From Aurantimonas sp965217685 (lineage in GTDB: Bacteria > Pseudomonadota > Alphaproteobacteria > Rhizobiales > Rhizobiaceae), in NCBI GenBank assembly GCA_965217685.1, contig CBDCIZ010000003.1, positions 2,480,001 to 2,544,000 on the forward strand: DNA of 64,000 bases. Direction: 5' to 3'. The translations under genes and the position numbers were made by a program. Shown here piece by piece: positions 43,981 to 52,924 of this stretch (the first letter of the stretch is position 1; the number at the start of each line of letters is the position of its first letter). The notes below the pieces were generated by a model. It did no database searches. It was given only the letters and a program-made list of their open reading frames with translations, and was not told the origin of the DNA.

Positions 43981-44844
43981 ATGGCACAGCAGGCTATGGC
44001 ACAGGGGCGCAAAGCCGCGCGAGGGCTGCGGTCCCGTTTCGCATCGTCCGCCGCTCTGGTCTTTGTCCCTTTGGCCGCTGCAACCATCGTCGACGCAACA
44101 GCGATCGACGTGGCCAAGGCCGGCGCATGGACGCTGAAGGCCGGCACCGGCCAGGCGATCGCCACCGGGCTCTATACCCGAGCCGACACGGAATTCGACG
44201 ACGCCCGCGACCCCTCCGGATCGGTCGATTTCAAGAAGGCCACGGGCTCCGTTTTCGGCGAATACGGTCTCACCGACATCTTCACCCTGATCGGCGCTGG
44301 CGAATACGGCAGCGATGGCGACGGCGCGGGATTTTCCGACCCTGCGGTCCTGGAATTGCTGGTCGGCGGCCGGCTTCGCCTGTGGCAGGAGGCCGGCTTC
44401 GTCGTCTCGACACAATTCTCCGCACTTGTCGACGACGCGACCGACGCCTTGCGCGGGCGCATCATCGGCTGGGATGCCCCGGCGATCGAGGTGCGGGCGC
44501 TCGCCGGTTACGGGTTCGAACTCGGCGTATGGCCGGCCTTCGTTGATTTGGAAGCCGGCTATCGATATCGCATCGGCGACCGCGTGCCCGACGAGCTTCG
44601 GCTCGACGCGACCTTCGGCGTGAGGCCCCTCGAAAAGGTGCAGTTGCTGTTCCAGGATTTCTCGACGATTTCGGCGCGCGAGCCCGATGACGTCGATGGC
44701 TACGACTATCACAAGCTCCAAGGCTCGGTGGTCTACGATCTCAGCCAAAACTGGTCGGTCCAGACCGGCGGTTTTGCAACCGTCGCGGGCCGCTCCGCCT
44801 TGCGGGAACGTGGTGCGATCGCAGCGGTCTGGTACCGGTTCTGA
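43981..44844 (+). CDS. Putative outer-membrane beta-barrel protein
   Basis: About 287 aa. A positively charged N-terminus precedes a hydrophobic signal-like stretch (SSAALVFVPLAAATIVDATA). The rest shows alternating beta-strand patterns (WTLKAGTGQAIATGLYT, KATGSVFGEYGLTDIFTLIGAGEYG) and ends with aromatic Phe (AAVWYRF), as in outer-membrane barrels. Function unknown. The start is uncertain: a 14-bp direct repeat (CAGGCTATGGCACA) places candidate ATGs at 43981 and 43996, and ATG/GTG starts exist back to 43876. Confidence 0.6.
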   Translation: MAQQAMAQGRKAARGLRSRFASSAALVFVPLAAATIVDATAIDVAKAGAWTLKAGTGQAIATGLYTRADTEFDDARDPSGSVDFKKATGSVFGEYGLTDIFTLIGAGEYGSDGDGAGFSDPAVLELLVGGRLRLWQEAGFVVSTQFSALVDDATDALRGRIIGWDAPAIEVRALAGYGFELGVWPAFVDLEAGYRYRIGDRVPDELRLDATFGVRPLEKVQLLFQDFSTISAREPDDVDGYDYHKLQGSVVYDLSQNWSVQTGGFATVAGRSALRERGAIAAVWYRF

Positions 44845-44984
44845 CAGGCTGGTCCTCAGCCGGTTCGGGCAGCCGCGTTGGGCCGTGGTCTGCGGATAGA
44901 ACCGTTGCAGGCCTTCGCCAAAAATGACAGGACAGCCAGCGGAATGCCGGCTCGACCGGCCGCATCGATGGAAGGCTGACCGCC

Positions 44985-46442
44985 ATGGCGAATTATCTGG
45001 GACTGGACCTTGGCACCTCGTCGCTGAAGGCGTTGCTGATCGGCGAGGACCAGCGACCGATCGGCTCCGCCACCGTGCCGCTGACCGTCGAGCGGCCGCA
45101 TTTCGGCTGGTCGGAGCAGGCGCCGCAAAGCTGGATCGCCGCCTGCGAAGCGGCGCTGGCCCAACTGAAGGCGGACCATCCCGAGGCGCTCGCCGCCGTC
45201 GCTGGCATCGGCCTTTCCGGTCACATGCATGGCGCGACGCTCGTCGGCGGGGACGGCGAAGTGTTGCGACCCTGCATCCTGTGGAACGACACGCGCAGCC
45301 ATGCCGAAGCCCGCGAACTCGACGACGACGAATCGCGAAGGATCACCGGCAACATCGTCTTTCCCGGCTTCACCGCGCCGAAGCTTGTTTGGGTCGCGCG
45401 CCACGAGCCCGATGTCTTCGAAAAGGTGAGCCAGGTCCTTTTGCCGAAGGACTATCTGCGCCTGTGGCTGACAGGCGAATCGGTCTCGGAGATGTCGGAC
45501 GCGGCCGGCACTGCCTGGCTCGAAACGGGCAAGCGCGACTGGTCGCAGCGGATGCTGGAAAAGACCGGCCTGACGCTCGACCACATGCCGCGGCTCGTCG
45601 AGGGCACGGACGTGTCGGGCACGCTCAAGCCTGATATCGCCGAGACGTTCGGCATGACGGAGGGTGTCGTCGTTGCCGGCGGCGGCGGCGACAACGCCGC
45701 ATCCGCCTGCGGCGTGGGCGTTGCGGAACCCGGCACCGGCTTTCTGTCGCTCGGCACTTCTGGCGTGCTCTTCACCGCGGTTGCCGGCTACGCGCCGGCG
45801 CCGGAGACGGCGCTTCACACCTTTTGTCACGCCATTCCCGGCGTTTGGCACCAGATGGGCGTGACGCTTTCGGCGGCCGGTTCGATCGAATGGCTGTCCC
45901 AGCTTCTCGAGGAAGAACCGACTGCGCTGACCGAAGCTCTCGGCGAGACGCTTCAGGAGCCCGGCCGGCTGATGTTCCTGCCTTATCTGTCGGGTGAGCG
46001 CACGCCGCACAATGATTCCGACATGCGCGGCGTCTTCGCCGGCCTCGAGGCCGATACCGACCGAATCGCCATGACCCGAGCGGTGCTGGAAGGCGTCGCC
46101 TTCTCCATGCGAGACTGCCTGGAAGCGGCTGGCGACAACTCAAGGCCCGAGCGGCTGATCGCCGTCGGCGCCGGCTCGCGTTCGGCCTATTGGCTGAAGC
46201 TGATGGCGACCGTTCTGAACGTCGAGATCGCCCTGCCGGAATCGGGGGATTTCGGCGCGGCCTTCGGCGCCGCCCGCCTCGGCCTTTGCGCCGCGACCGG
46301 CCAGGATGTCGCGTCCGTCATGACGGAGCCGCCTGTTGCGAGGAGGTTCAAGCCGGAGGCAGAGAAACGCCAAGCCTACGAGGCGGCGTACAAGCGATAC
46401 GGGGCTCTCTATCCGGCGGTGAAGCAGGCGATGTCGGGCTAA
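44985..46442 (+). CDS. xylB: Xylulokinase
   Basis: 485-aa FGGY carbohydrate kinase that phosphorylates D-xylulose. N-terminal ATPase motif YLGLDLGTSSLKALLI, substrate region PHFGWSEQAPQSW and GHMHGATL, later GGGGDNAASACGVGV and FLPYLSGERTPHNDS. These match XylB. Convergent with xylG and next to the xylose transporter; no xylA was found in the window, so xylulose formation must be encoded elsewhere. Confidence 0.95.
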   Translation: MANYLGLDLGTSSLKALLIGEDQRPIGSATVPLTVERPHFGWSEQAPQSWIAACEAALAQLKADHPEALAAVAGIGLSGHMHGATLVGGDGEVLRPCILWNDTRSHAEARELDDDESRRITGNIVFPGFTAPKLVWVARHEPDVFEKVSQVLLPKDYLRLWLTGESVSEMSDAAGTAWLETGKRDWSQRMLEKTGLTLDHMPRLVEGTDVSGTLKPDIAETFGMTEGVVVAGGGGDNAASACGVGVAEPGTGFLSLGTSGVLFTAVAGYAPAPETALHTFCHAIPGVWHQMGVTLSAAGSIEWLSQLLEEEPTALTEALGETLQEPGRLMFLPYLSGERTPHNDSDMRGVFAGLEADTDRIAMTRAVLEGVAFSMRDCLEAAGDNSRPERLIAVGAGSRSAYWLKLMATVLNVEIALPESGDFGAAFGAARLGLCAATGQDVASVMTEPPVARRFKPEAEKRQAYEAAYKRYGALYPAVKQAMSG

Positions 46443-46523
46443 CACCGACAGCCCGGCATGCCAGCGCGTGGACCGGGTCCTGCGGTTGCAGGTCTCTGGC
46501 TGCCCCCGTCTGGCCGGCCGACC

Positions 46524-47359
<836 letters not shown>

Positions 47360-47363
<4 letters not shown>

Positions 47364-48670
47364 GCAGCCCTCTTGCGATAGAAGCTGTCGATGCCGACGG
47401 CGATGACGAGGACGACACCGACGACGATGGACTGCAGCGGCGAGTCGACGCCGAGCAGGACCATGCCCGACTGCAGGGACTGCATGACGAGAGCGCCGAG
47501 CATGGCGCCGACGATGGTGCCGGCGCCGCCGGCGAGCGAGGTGCCGCCGATGACCGCGGCGGCGATGACGTAGAGCTCGTCGAGCGTGCCCAGCGCGTTG
47601 GTCGCGGCGTTGAGGCGGGCCGAGGAGATCGCTGCACCGAGCGCTGCAAGCGCTCCCATCAGCATGAACACCTTGACCAGCACCCAGCGGACATTGATGC
47701 CGGCAAGCTCGGCCGCTTCCGGGTTGCCGCCGATGGCGAACACGTAGCGGCCGAAGCGGGTGCGCTTGGTCACGAAGGTCATGACGATGCCCACGAGAAT
47801 GGCCATCAGCACCGGCACGGCGACGCCGTAGCCGATCGACAGGCCGCCTTCGGGTGCGGTGATGTCGTTGGCCTCCGCATAGCGCCGGGCGATGGCGACG
47901 GGCCATTCATAGGCGTTGACGATGGCCGCGGCGCCCAGGATGAAGACGAAGGTCACAGCGGCGATCGCGGCTTCCGCCCAAACAGGGCGCAGCGGGAAGC
48001 CGAAGCGGACGCGGCGCCGGCGGGCGAAAAAGATCGAGGCGCCGATGGCGAGGCAGGCGACGATCGCCAGGATCCAGGTCCAGGTGGCGCCCAGCGAGCC
48101 GTCGGCGCCGCCGCCCATCAGGCCGAAGGTGTCGTCCAGCGGCGCGACCGTGCGTCCCGAGGTCAGCCACCAGGCACCGCCGCGCCATACCAGCAGGCCA
48201 CCCAGTGTTACGATGAAGGAGGGAACGCCGAAATAGGCGATGACGACGCCCTGCAGGCCGCCGATCAGCGCGCCGAGCCCGAGACCGAGCAGGAGCGTGA
48301 CGATCCAGATCAGCGGACTCTCATAGCCGATCAGGCCCGGCAGGAGCTGAGCCTGGATCGCGGCCATGGCCATGCCGGTGAAGCCGAGGATCGAGCCGAC
48401 GGACAGGTCGATATTGCGGGTGACGATCACCAGCACCATGCCCGTCGCCATGATCGCGATGGAGGAGGTCTGGACCGTCAGGTTCCAGAGGTTTCGCGGC
48501 GTGAGAAAGATGCCGCCGGACAGGATGTGGAAGATCACCCAGATGACCAGGAGCGCGCCGATCATGCCCAGCATGCGGGTGTCGATCTCGGTGGCGCGCA
48601 GGAAGCCCTTGAAGCCTCCGCCCGCGCCGGCGATCGTTCGTGTCGGTGCCGGTGTCGTCGTTTGGCTCAT
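47360..48670 (-). CDS. xylH: Xylose ABC transporter permease XylH
   Basis: 436-aa BPD_transp_2 (ribose/xylose-type) permease with about ten hydrophobic segments. Characteristic text: ATGMVLVIVTRNIDLSVGSILGFTGM, IAYFGVPSFIVTLGGLLVWRGGAWWLTSG, FAIGGNPEAAELAGINV and VIGGTSLAGGAGTIVGAMLGALVMQSL. The start at 48670 is preferred over a TTG at 48688. Separated from xylF by 234 bp containing a hairpin. Confidence 0.95.
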
Positions 48671-48861
48671 CGCCGCCCCCACGGACAAAGTTCGCTCGAT
48701 CGTTTGCGGGTTCCTTGCTCAAGGTCCGCCTGTCGGCGTTTCGCTGCCGTCTCGCTACGTTGAAAAAGTCGTCCCGAACGGGTCGGCGTCGCTCATGCGG
48801 GCGTAAGCTGCACCAATGGTGGCACCGTCTCAGGCCGTTCATTGCGTTCATTCAAAGATGT

Positions 48862-48891
48862 GCGACCGGCCGCCCGAAAGCCGCCGGTCGC
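48862..48891 (-). promoter_or_regulatory. Intercistronic stem-loop after xylF
   Basis: GCGACCGGC (48862-48870) and GCCGGTCGC (48883-48891) form a perfect 9-bp stem with a 12-nt loop, 13 nt past the xylF stop. No long U-tract. Probably stabilises xylF mRNA or attenuates transcription into xylH. Confidence 0.6.
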
Positions 48892-48904
48892 GATCGTCGA
48901 TCGA

Positions 48905-49960
48905 TCAGCCGCAGGCCGGGACCGAGCCAGATTTGACGCCCTGGCAGACCACGTCCTTCGACACCCAGCCGGCGTCGATGATGGTCTGGAGGTTGTCCTT
49001 GGTGATCGCCTGGGGCTTCAGGAAGATGGATTCCATCTTGGCGCCCTTGGGGCCGCCGGTGAACTCCTGAACGCCGTCGATCTCGGTCATCTTCTTGCCG
49101 TCGGCCAGAGAGAGAGCGATGTCGGCGGCCTGCTGGCCGAGCTCGCGGGAGTCCTTCCAGACCGAGACGGTCTGGGTGCCGCGGGCGACGCGGTTCAGTG
49201 CGGCGAAGTCGGCGTCCTGGCCGGAGACCGGAACCGAGCCCGCCAGTCCTTGCGCGTCCAGCGCCGCGATGGCGCCACCGGCGGTGCCGTCATTGGAGGC
49301 GACGACCGCGTCGACCTTGTTGTCGTTGGCGGTCAGGATCTGTTCCATGTTCTGCTGGGCATTGGCGGGAAGCCAGCCGTCCGTGTAGGCCTCGCCGACA
49401 TTCTTGATCTTGCCGCTGTCGATGGCGTCCTTCAGCACTTCCATCTGGCCGGAAAACAGGAAGTCGGCGTTCGGATCGGTCGAGGAGCCCTTGATGAAGG
49501 CGTAGTTGCCTTCCGGCTTGACCTTCATGACCTCCTGGGCCTGGATGCGCCCGACTTCCTTGTTGTCGAAGGTGATGTAGAAAGCGGCCGGATTCTCGAT
49601 CAGGCGATCGTAACCGACCACTGGAATGCCGTTGTTGACGGCGTTCTCGATCGCCGGGTTGATCGCGTCGGTGTCCTGGGCGAGCACGATCAATGCGTCG
49701 GCGCCCTGGCTGATCAGCGATTCAACGTCGGTCAACTGCTTGGAGGCCGAGGACTGGGCGTCGGCCGAGATGTACTTGGCGCCGGCCGCGTCGAGCGCCT
49801 TCTTGATGGCCGCCTCGTCGGTCTTCCAACGCTCTTCCTGGAAATTGGACCAGGATACGCCGACGGTCTTGCCCTTGCCGGCCGCGTCCTGGGCGTGAGC
49901 CGAACCGGCGACAGTCATCGAGAACACCGCACCGGCAAGCGCGAGCTTCAAAATCTTCAT
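48905..49960 (-). CDS. xylF: Xylose-binding periplasmic protein XylF
   Basis: 351-aa Peripla_BP_4 sugar-binding protein. Signal peptide MKILKLALAGAVFSMTVAGSAHAQ, then TVGVSWSNFQEERWKTDEAAIKKAL, QGADALIVLAQDTDAINPAIENAVNNGIPVVGYDRLI, and VDAVVASNDGTAGGAIAALDAQGL, all typical of XylF. The start at 49960 has GGGAGGA upstream. First gene of xylF-H-G and divergent from xylR. Confidence 0.95.
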   Translation of the reverse strand: MKILKLALAGAVFSMTVAGSAHAQDAAGKGKTVGVSWSNFQEERWKTDEAAIKKALDAAGAKYISADAQSSASKQLTDVESLISQGADALIVLAQDTDAINPAIENAVNNGIPVVGYDRLIENPAAFYITFDNKEVGRIQAQEVMKVKPEGNYAFIKGSSTDPNADFLFSGQMEVLKDAIDSGKIKNVGEAYTDGWLPANAQQNMEQILTANDNKVDAVVASNDGTAGGAIAALDAQGLAGSVPVSGQDADFAALNRVARGTQTVSVWKDSRELGQQAADIALSLADGKKMTEIDGVQEFTGGPKGAKMESIFLKPQAITKDNLQTIIDAGWVSKDVVCQGVKSGSVPACG

Positions 49961-50062
49961 CGAAAATCCTCCCGGCGCCATTGCGCCCACCATTGGGTCA
50001 CCGACCGTCTCTCCCGGCCGGGCAAGACTTTTTCCAAGCCTCGGAAAAAATCGTGACAGCAA

Positions 50063-50089
50063 TTTCGATCCGTGTCAACATGTTCGAAA
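50063..50089. promoter_or_regulatory. Candidate XylR operator
   Basis: TTTCGA (50063-50068) and TCGAAA (50084-50089) form an inverted repeat with a 15-bp spacer that itself contains the palindrome AACATGTT, in the 187-bp xylF-xylR divergent spacer. A ROK-family repressor site is expected here; the exact operator is not certain. Confidence 0.35.
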
Positions 50090-50147
50090 CAAGGCGGTCC
50101 GAAGGCTTGGGAGAGCGGCGCGGGCGGCCCGGGAGGGGCGGCGGACT

Positions 50148-51467
50148 ATGCTTGCGAAGACCGATGCGGACGCTGTGCGCGTGCACAATCGCCTGGCCGT
50201 CATCGACTGCCTGCGACGCGCGGAAACCGCGACACGCAAGGAACTGAGTACGGCGACGGGGCTGTCGGTCTCGGCCGCCTCGGCGATTGCCACCGGCCTG
50301 TTGCGGTCCGGGCTGGTGGTCGAGACCGGCGATTCCGAGGAGCTTCCCGGTTCGGTCTCCGGCGAACTGGCGGCGCGGCGCGGGCGGCCGGGGCGAAGCC
50401 TTGCCCTCAACGGCGCAGTTGCGCGAATCGCCATCGCAAAGATTGGCGTCGGTGAAATCGCGGTGCGGGTTTGCGACTATCGCGGCAACGTCATGGGGAC
50501 GTCGCGCTGGGACGGGGACATCGGCGATTTTTCGCAAGGCGACATCGTCGAGCGCCTCGGGCGGCTGCTCGACGAGGCCGATGCGCTCTCCGCGCAGGAT
50601 CCGAGCTTCAGGGCCGGGGATGCTATCGGGAAGGTTCCCGCGATCCTGAGCATCGTCGTGGCAGTCCAGGGCAAGACGGACAGCGCGGGAACGAAAATCG
50701 TCTGGTCGCCCGCCCTGAAGCACCGCGACCTGGAGATCGCCGGACCGCTGGCGGCTCTGCGCGGCGCGTCGGTCGGCGTCTTCAACGATTGTTCGCTGCT
50801 GCCGGAGGCGTTTCGCTGGAGGTCGGATTTCCAGGGGCGCGATTTCGCCATTTTGTTCATCGGCTTCGGCGTCGGCATGGGGCTGCGGCTCGGCAGATCG
50901 ACCTTTCAGGGCCAGCGCTCCTCGGCGGTGGAGTTCGGACATATCAACCACATTCCGGGCGGTGCGCTTTGCCGATGCGGCAACCGCGGTTGCATCGAAG
51001 CCTATGCCGCCGACTATGCGATCTGGCGAAGGGCCAATGGGCGCACGGACGACATTCCGACGAAGCGGGTCACCGACGCCGAGATCGTGCGGCTGGCAGG
51101 GTTGGCCCGCGATGGCGACTCGTTGGCGGCAGAAGCCTTCGCCGAAGCGGGCGCGGCGATCGGCTACGGGCTCGGTCGGCTGTTCACGCTGGTCGACCCT
51201 CTTCCGGTCGTCTTCACCGGTGCCGGCGCCCATGCGACGGACCTTCTGGAACCGGCGATCCGCGCCGGCATCGCGCAAAGTGCCATCGACGGCGAAGGCG
51301 CAGACGTCGCCTTCTCGCACATCGAGGACGTGGACGATCTGATTTTCAAAGCTGCCACGGCCAGGGCGCTCGGAACTGTCGACGACGGGTTTGCCCGCAG
51401 GGACGGCAATGCGCATGTCATGGGCGGCGAGGCCCCGGCAAACGTCGAAAAGGAGAGGGCGGCATGA
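50148..51467 (+). CDS. xylR: ROK-family xylose repressor XylR
   Basis: 439 aa. N-terminal winged HTH (RVHNRLAVIDCLRRAETATRKELSTATGLSVSAASAIATGLLRSGLV), then a ROK sugar-kinase-like domain with the zinc motif CRCGNRGCIEAYA and EFGHINH. Expected to repress xylFHG and respond to xylose; it lacks evidence of kinase activity. It overlaps the following cytochrome gene by 4 bp (ATGA), tying that gene to xylose control. Confidence 0.92.
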   Translation: MLAKTDADAVRVHNRLAVIDCLRRAETATRKELSTATGLSVSAASAIATGLLRSGLVVETGDSEELPGSVSGELAARRGRPGRSLALNGAVARIAIAKIGVGEIAVRVCDYRGNVMGTSRWDGDIGDFSQGDIVERLGRLLDEADALSAQDPSFRAGDAIGKVPAILSIVVAVQGKTDSAGTKIVWSPALKHRDLEIAGPLAALRGASVGVFNDCSLLPEAFRWRSDFQGRDFAILFIGFGVGMGLRLGRSTFQGQRSSAVEFGHINHIPGGALCRCGNRGCIEAYAADYAIWRRANGRTDDIPTKRVTDAEIVRLAGLARDGDSLAAEAFAEAGAAIGYGLGRLFTLVDPLPVVFTGAGAHATDLLEPAIRAGIAQSAIDGEGADVAFSHIEDVDDLIFKAATARALGTVDDGFARRDGNAHVMGGEAPANVEKERAA

Positions 51468-52924
51468 GGCATCCGGCTCGACTCATCAGGCTGGCCGGTG
51501 CGGTCGGTGCCATGTTGGCCGGCGTCGCCGTCTTCACCGGGGGGCCGTTGGCGCCCAACGTGGCTTTTGCCGACGAGCCGGAATGGAGCGAACATGCGGT
51601 CAAGCGCCATGTCGATCCGGCGAGCATCGCCGGGCCGCTTTCGGCCGAGGCTCTGAAGGACCTCGCCAAGGCCGGACGCGAGCTGTTCGAAGCTCGTTTT
51701 ACAGTTCTCGATGGTGCGGGGCGGCCTATGGCGACCCAGGCGATCGTGCCGACCGGATCGCGGCGTCCGGCCGAGCATGCCTTTCAGCGCCTCGCCGGGC
51801 CTGACGCCAACGCTTGTTCCTCCTGCCATAACGAGCCGACGGTGGGCGGCGCCGGCGGGTTCGTCGTCAACGCCTTCGTCTCCGAAGGCTTCGAGAGCGC
51901 AGAATTCGACACGCTCGACCCGCAATTTTCCAACGAACGCGGCACCGTCGGCCTCTATGGCGCAGGCCTTCTGGAACTGCTCGCCCGCGAAATGACCGCC
52001 GCTCTGCAGGCGCAGCGCAGCGCAGCTCTGAAGGCCGCGCGGGACGGTGGCCGGCCGGTGAAGGCGCCCTTGTCGTCGAAAGGCGTCCGCTTCGGTTTCA
52101 TCACCGCGCTGCCGGACGGCTCGGCCGATCTCTCCGCGCTCGACGGGGTCGACGCGGACCTCGTCATCCGGCCCTTCACCCAGAAGGGCGTGATGACGTC
52201 CTTGCGCCAGTTCACCGTCAACGCGTTGAACCAGCACCACGGCATGGAGGCGGACGAACGCTTCGGTCCGCGCTGGACGGGAACGGCCGATTTCGACGGC
52301 GACACCCATTCGGACGAACTCGGCACCGGCGACATCTCGGCGCTCGTCGCCTTCCAGGCAAGCATCGCGCCGCCGCTGACCGCCGTTCCCGACGACCCGG
52401 CCTGGGTCAACGCAGCGGAGCGCGGGCGGCAGGTGTTCGCCGATCTCGGCTGCGAAAGCTGTCATGTTCCCTCGCTGCCGCTCAAGAGCCTCGTCTTCGA
52501 GGATCCGGGCCCGCTCGATATGGCTGGCACCTTGCGGCGCGGCGATGTCGCCAAACCGTCGCGCTACGATCTCGGCCTGCTCGACTGGGCGAAAACCTTG
52601 CCGAAGAACGACAAGGGCGAGGTGATGGTGCCGCTGTTCGGCGACCTCAAGCGGCACCGGATTGCCGACACGCGCACCGCCGATCTCGGCAACGAGACAT
52701 TGGCCCAGCGCTTCGTCGAGCGCGACGTCTTCATGACGTCGGAGCTCTGGGGGCTCGCCGATACGGCGCCCTACGGCCATCGCGGCGACATGACGACCAT
52801 CGACGAGGTGATCCGGGCGCATGGCGCAGAAGCCGAGGCGAGCGGGCGGGCCTATGGCGCGCTGCCGGAGGCCGATCGCTCGGCACTGATCGCCTGGCTG
52901 AAGACGTTGCGGGTGGGGGAGTGA
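51464..52924 (+). CDS. Di-haem cytochrome c oxidoreductase (DHOR/DUF1111-like)
   Basis: 486-aa exported protein: signal peptide (MRHPARLIRLAGAVGAMLAGVAVF... VAFA), two c-type haem motifs, CSSCH at 118-122 and CESCH at about 330-334, and segments HNEPTVGGAGGF and FGDLKRHRIADTRTADLGNE that resemble di-haem oxidoreductases. It probably moves electrons in the periplasm; the substrate is unknown. AAGGAGAGGG SD inside the xylR end and ATGA overlap imply co-translation with xylR. Confidence 0.85.
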   Translation: MRHPARLIRLAGAVGAMLAGVAVFTGGPLAPNVAFADEPEWSEHAVKRHVDPASIAGPLSAEALKDLAKAGRELFEARFTVLDGAGRPMATQAIVPTGSRRPAEHAFQRLAGPDANACSSCHNEPTVGGAGGFVVNAFVSEGFESAEFDTLDPQFSNERGTVGLYGAGLLELLAREMTAALQAQRSAALKAARDGGRPVKAPLSSKGVRFGFITALPDGSADLSALDGVDADLVIRPFTQKGVMTSLRQFTVNALNQHHGMEADERFGPRWTGTADFDGDTHSDELGTGDISALVAFQASIAPPLTAVPDDPAWVNAAERGRQVFADLGCESCHVPSLPLKSLVFEDPGPLDMAGTLRRGDVAKPSRYDLGLLDWAKTLPKNDKGEVMVPLFGDLKRHRIADTRTADLGNETLAQRFVERDVFMTSELWGLADTAPYGHRGDMTTIDEVIRAHGAEAEASGRAYGALPEADRSALIAWLKTLRVGE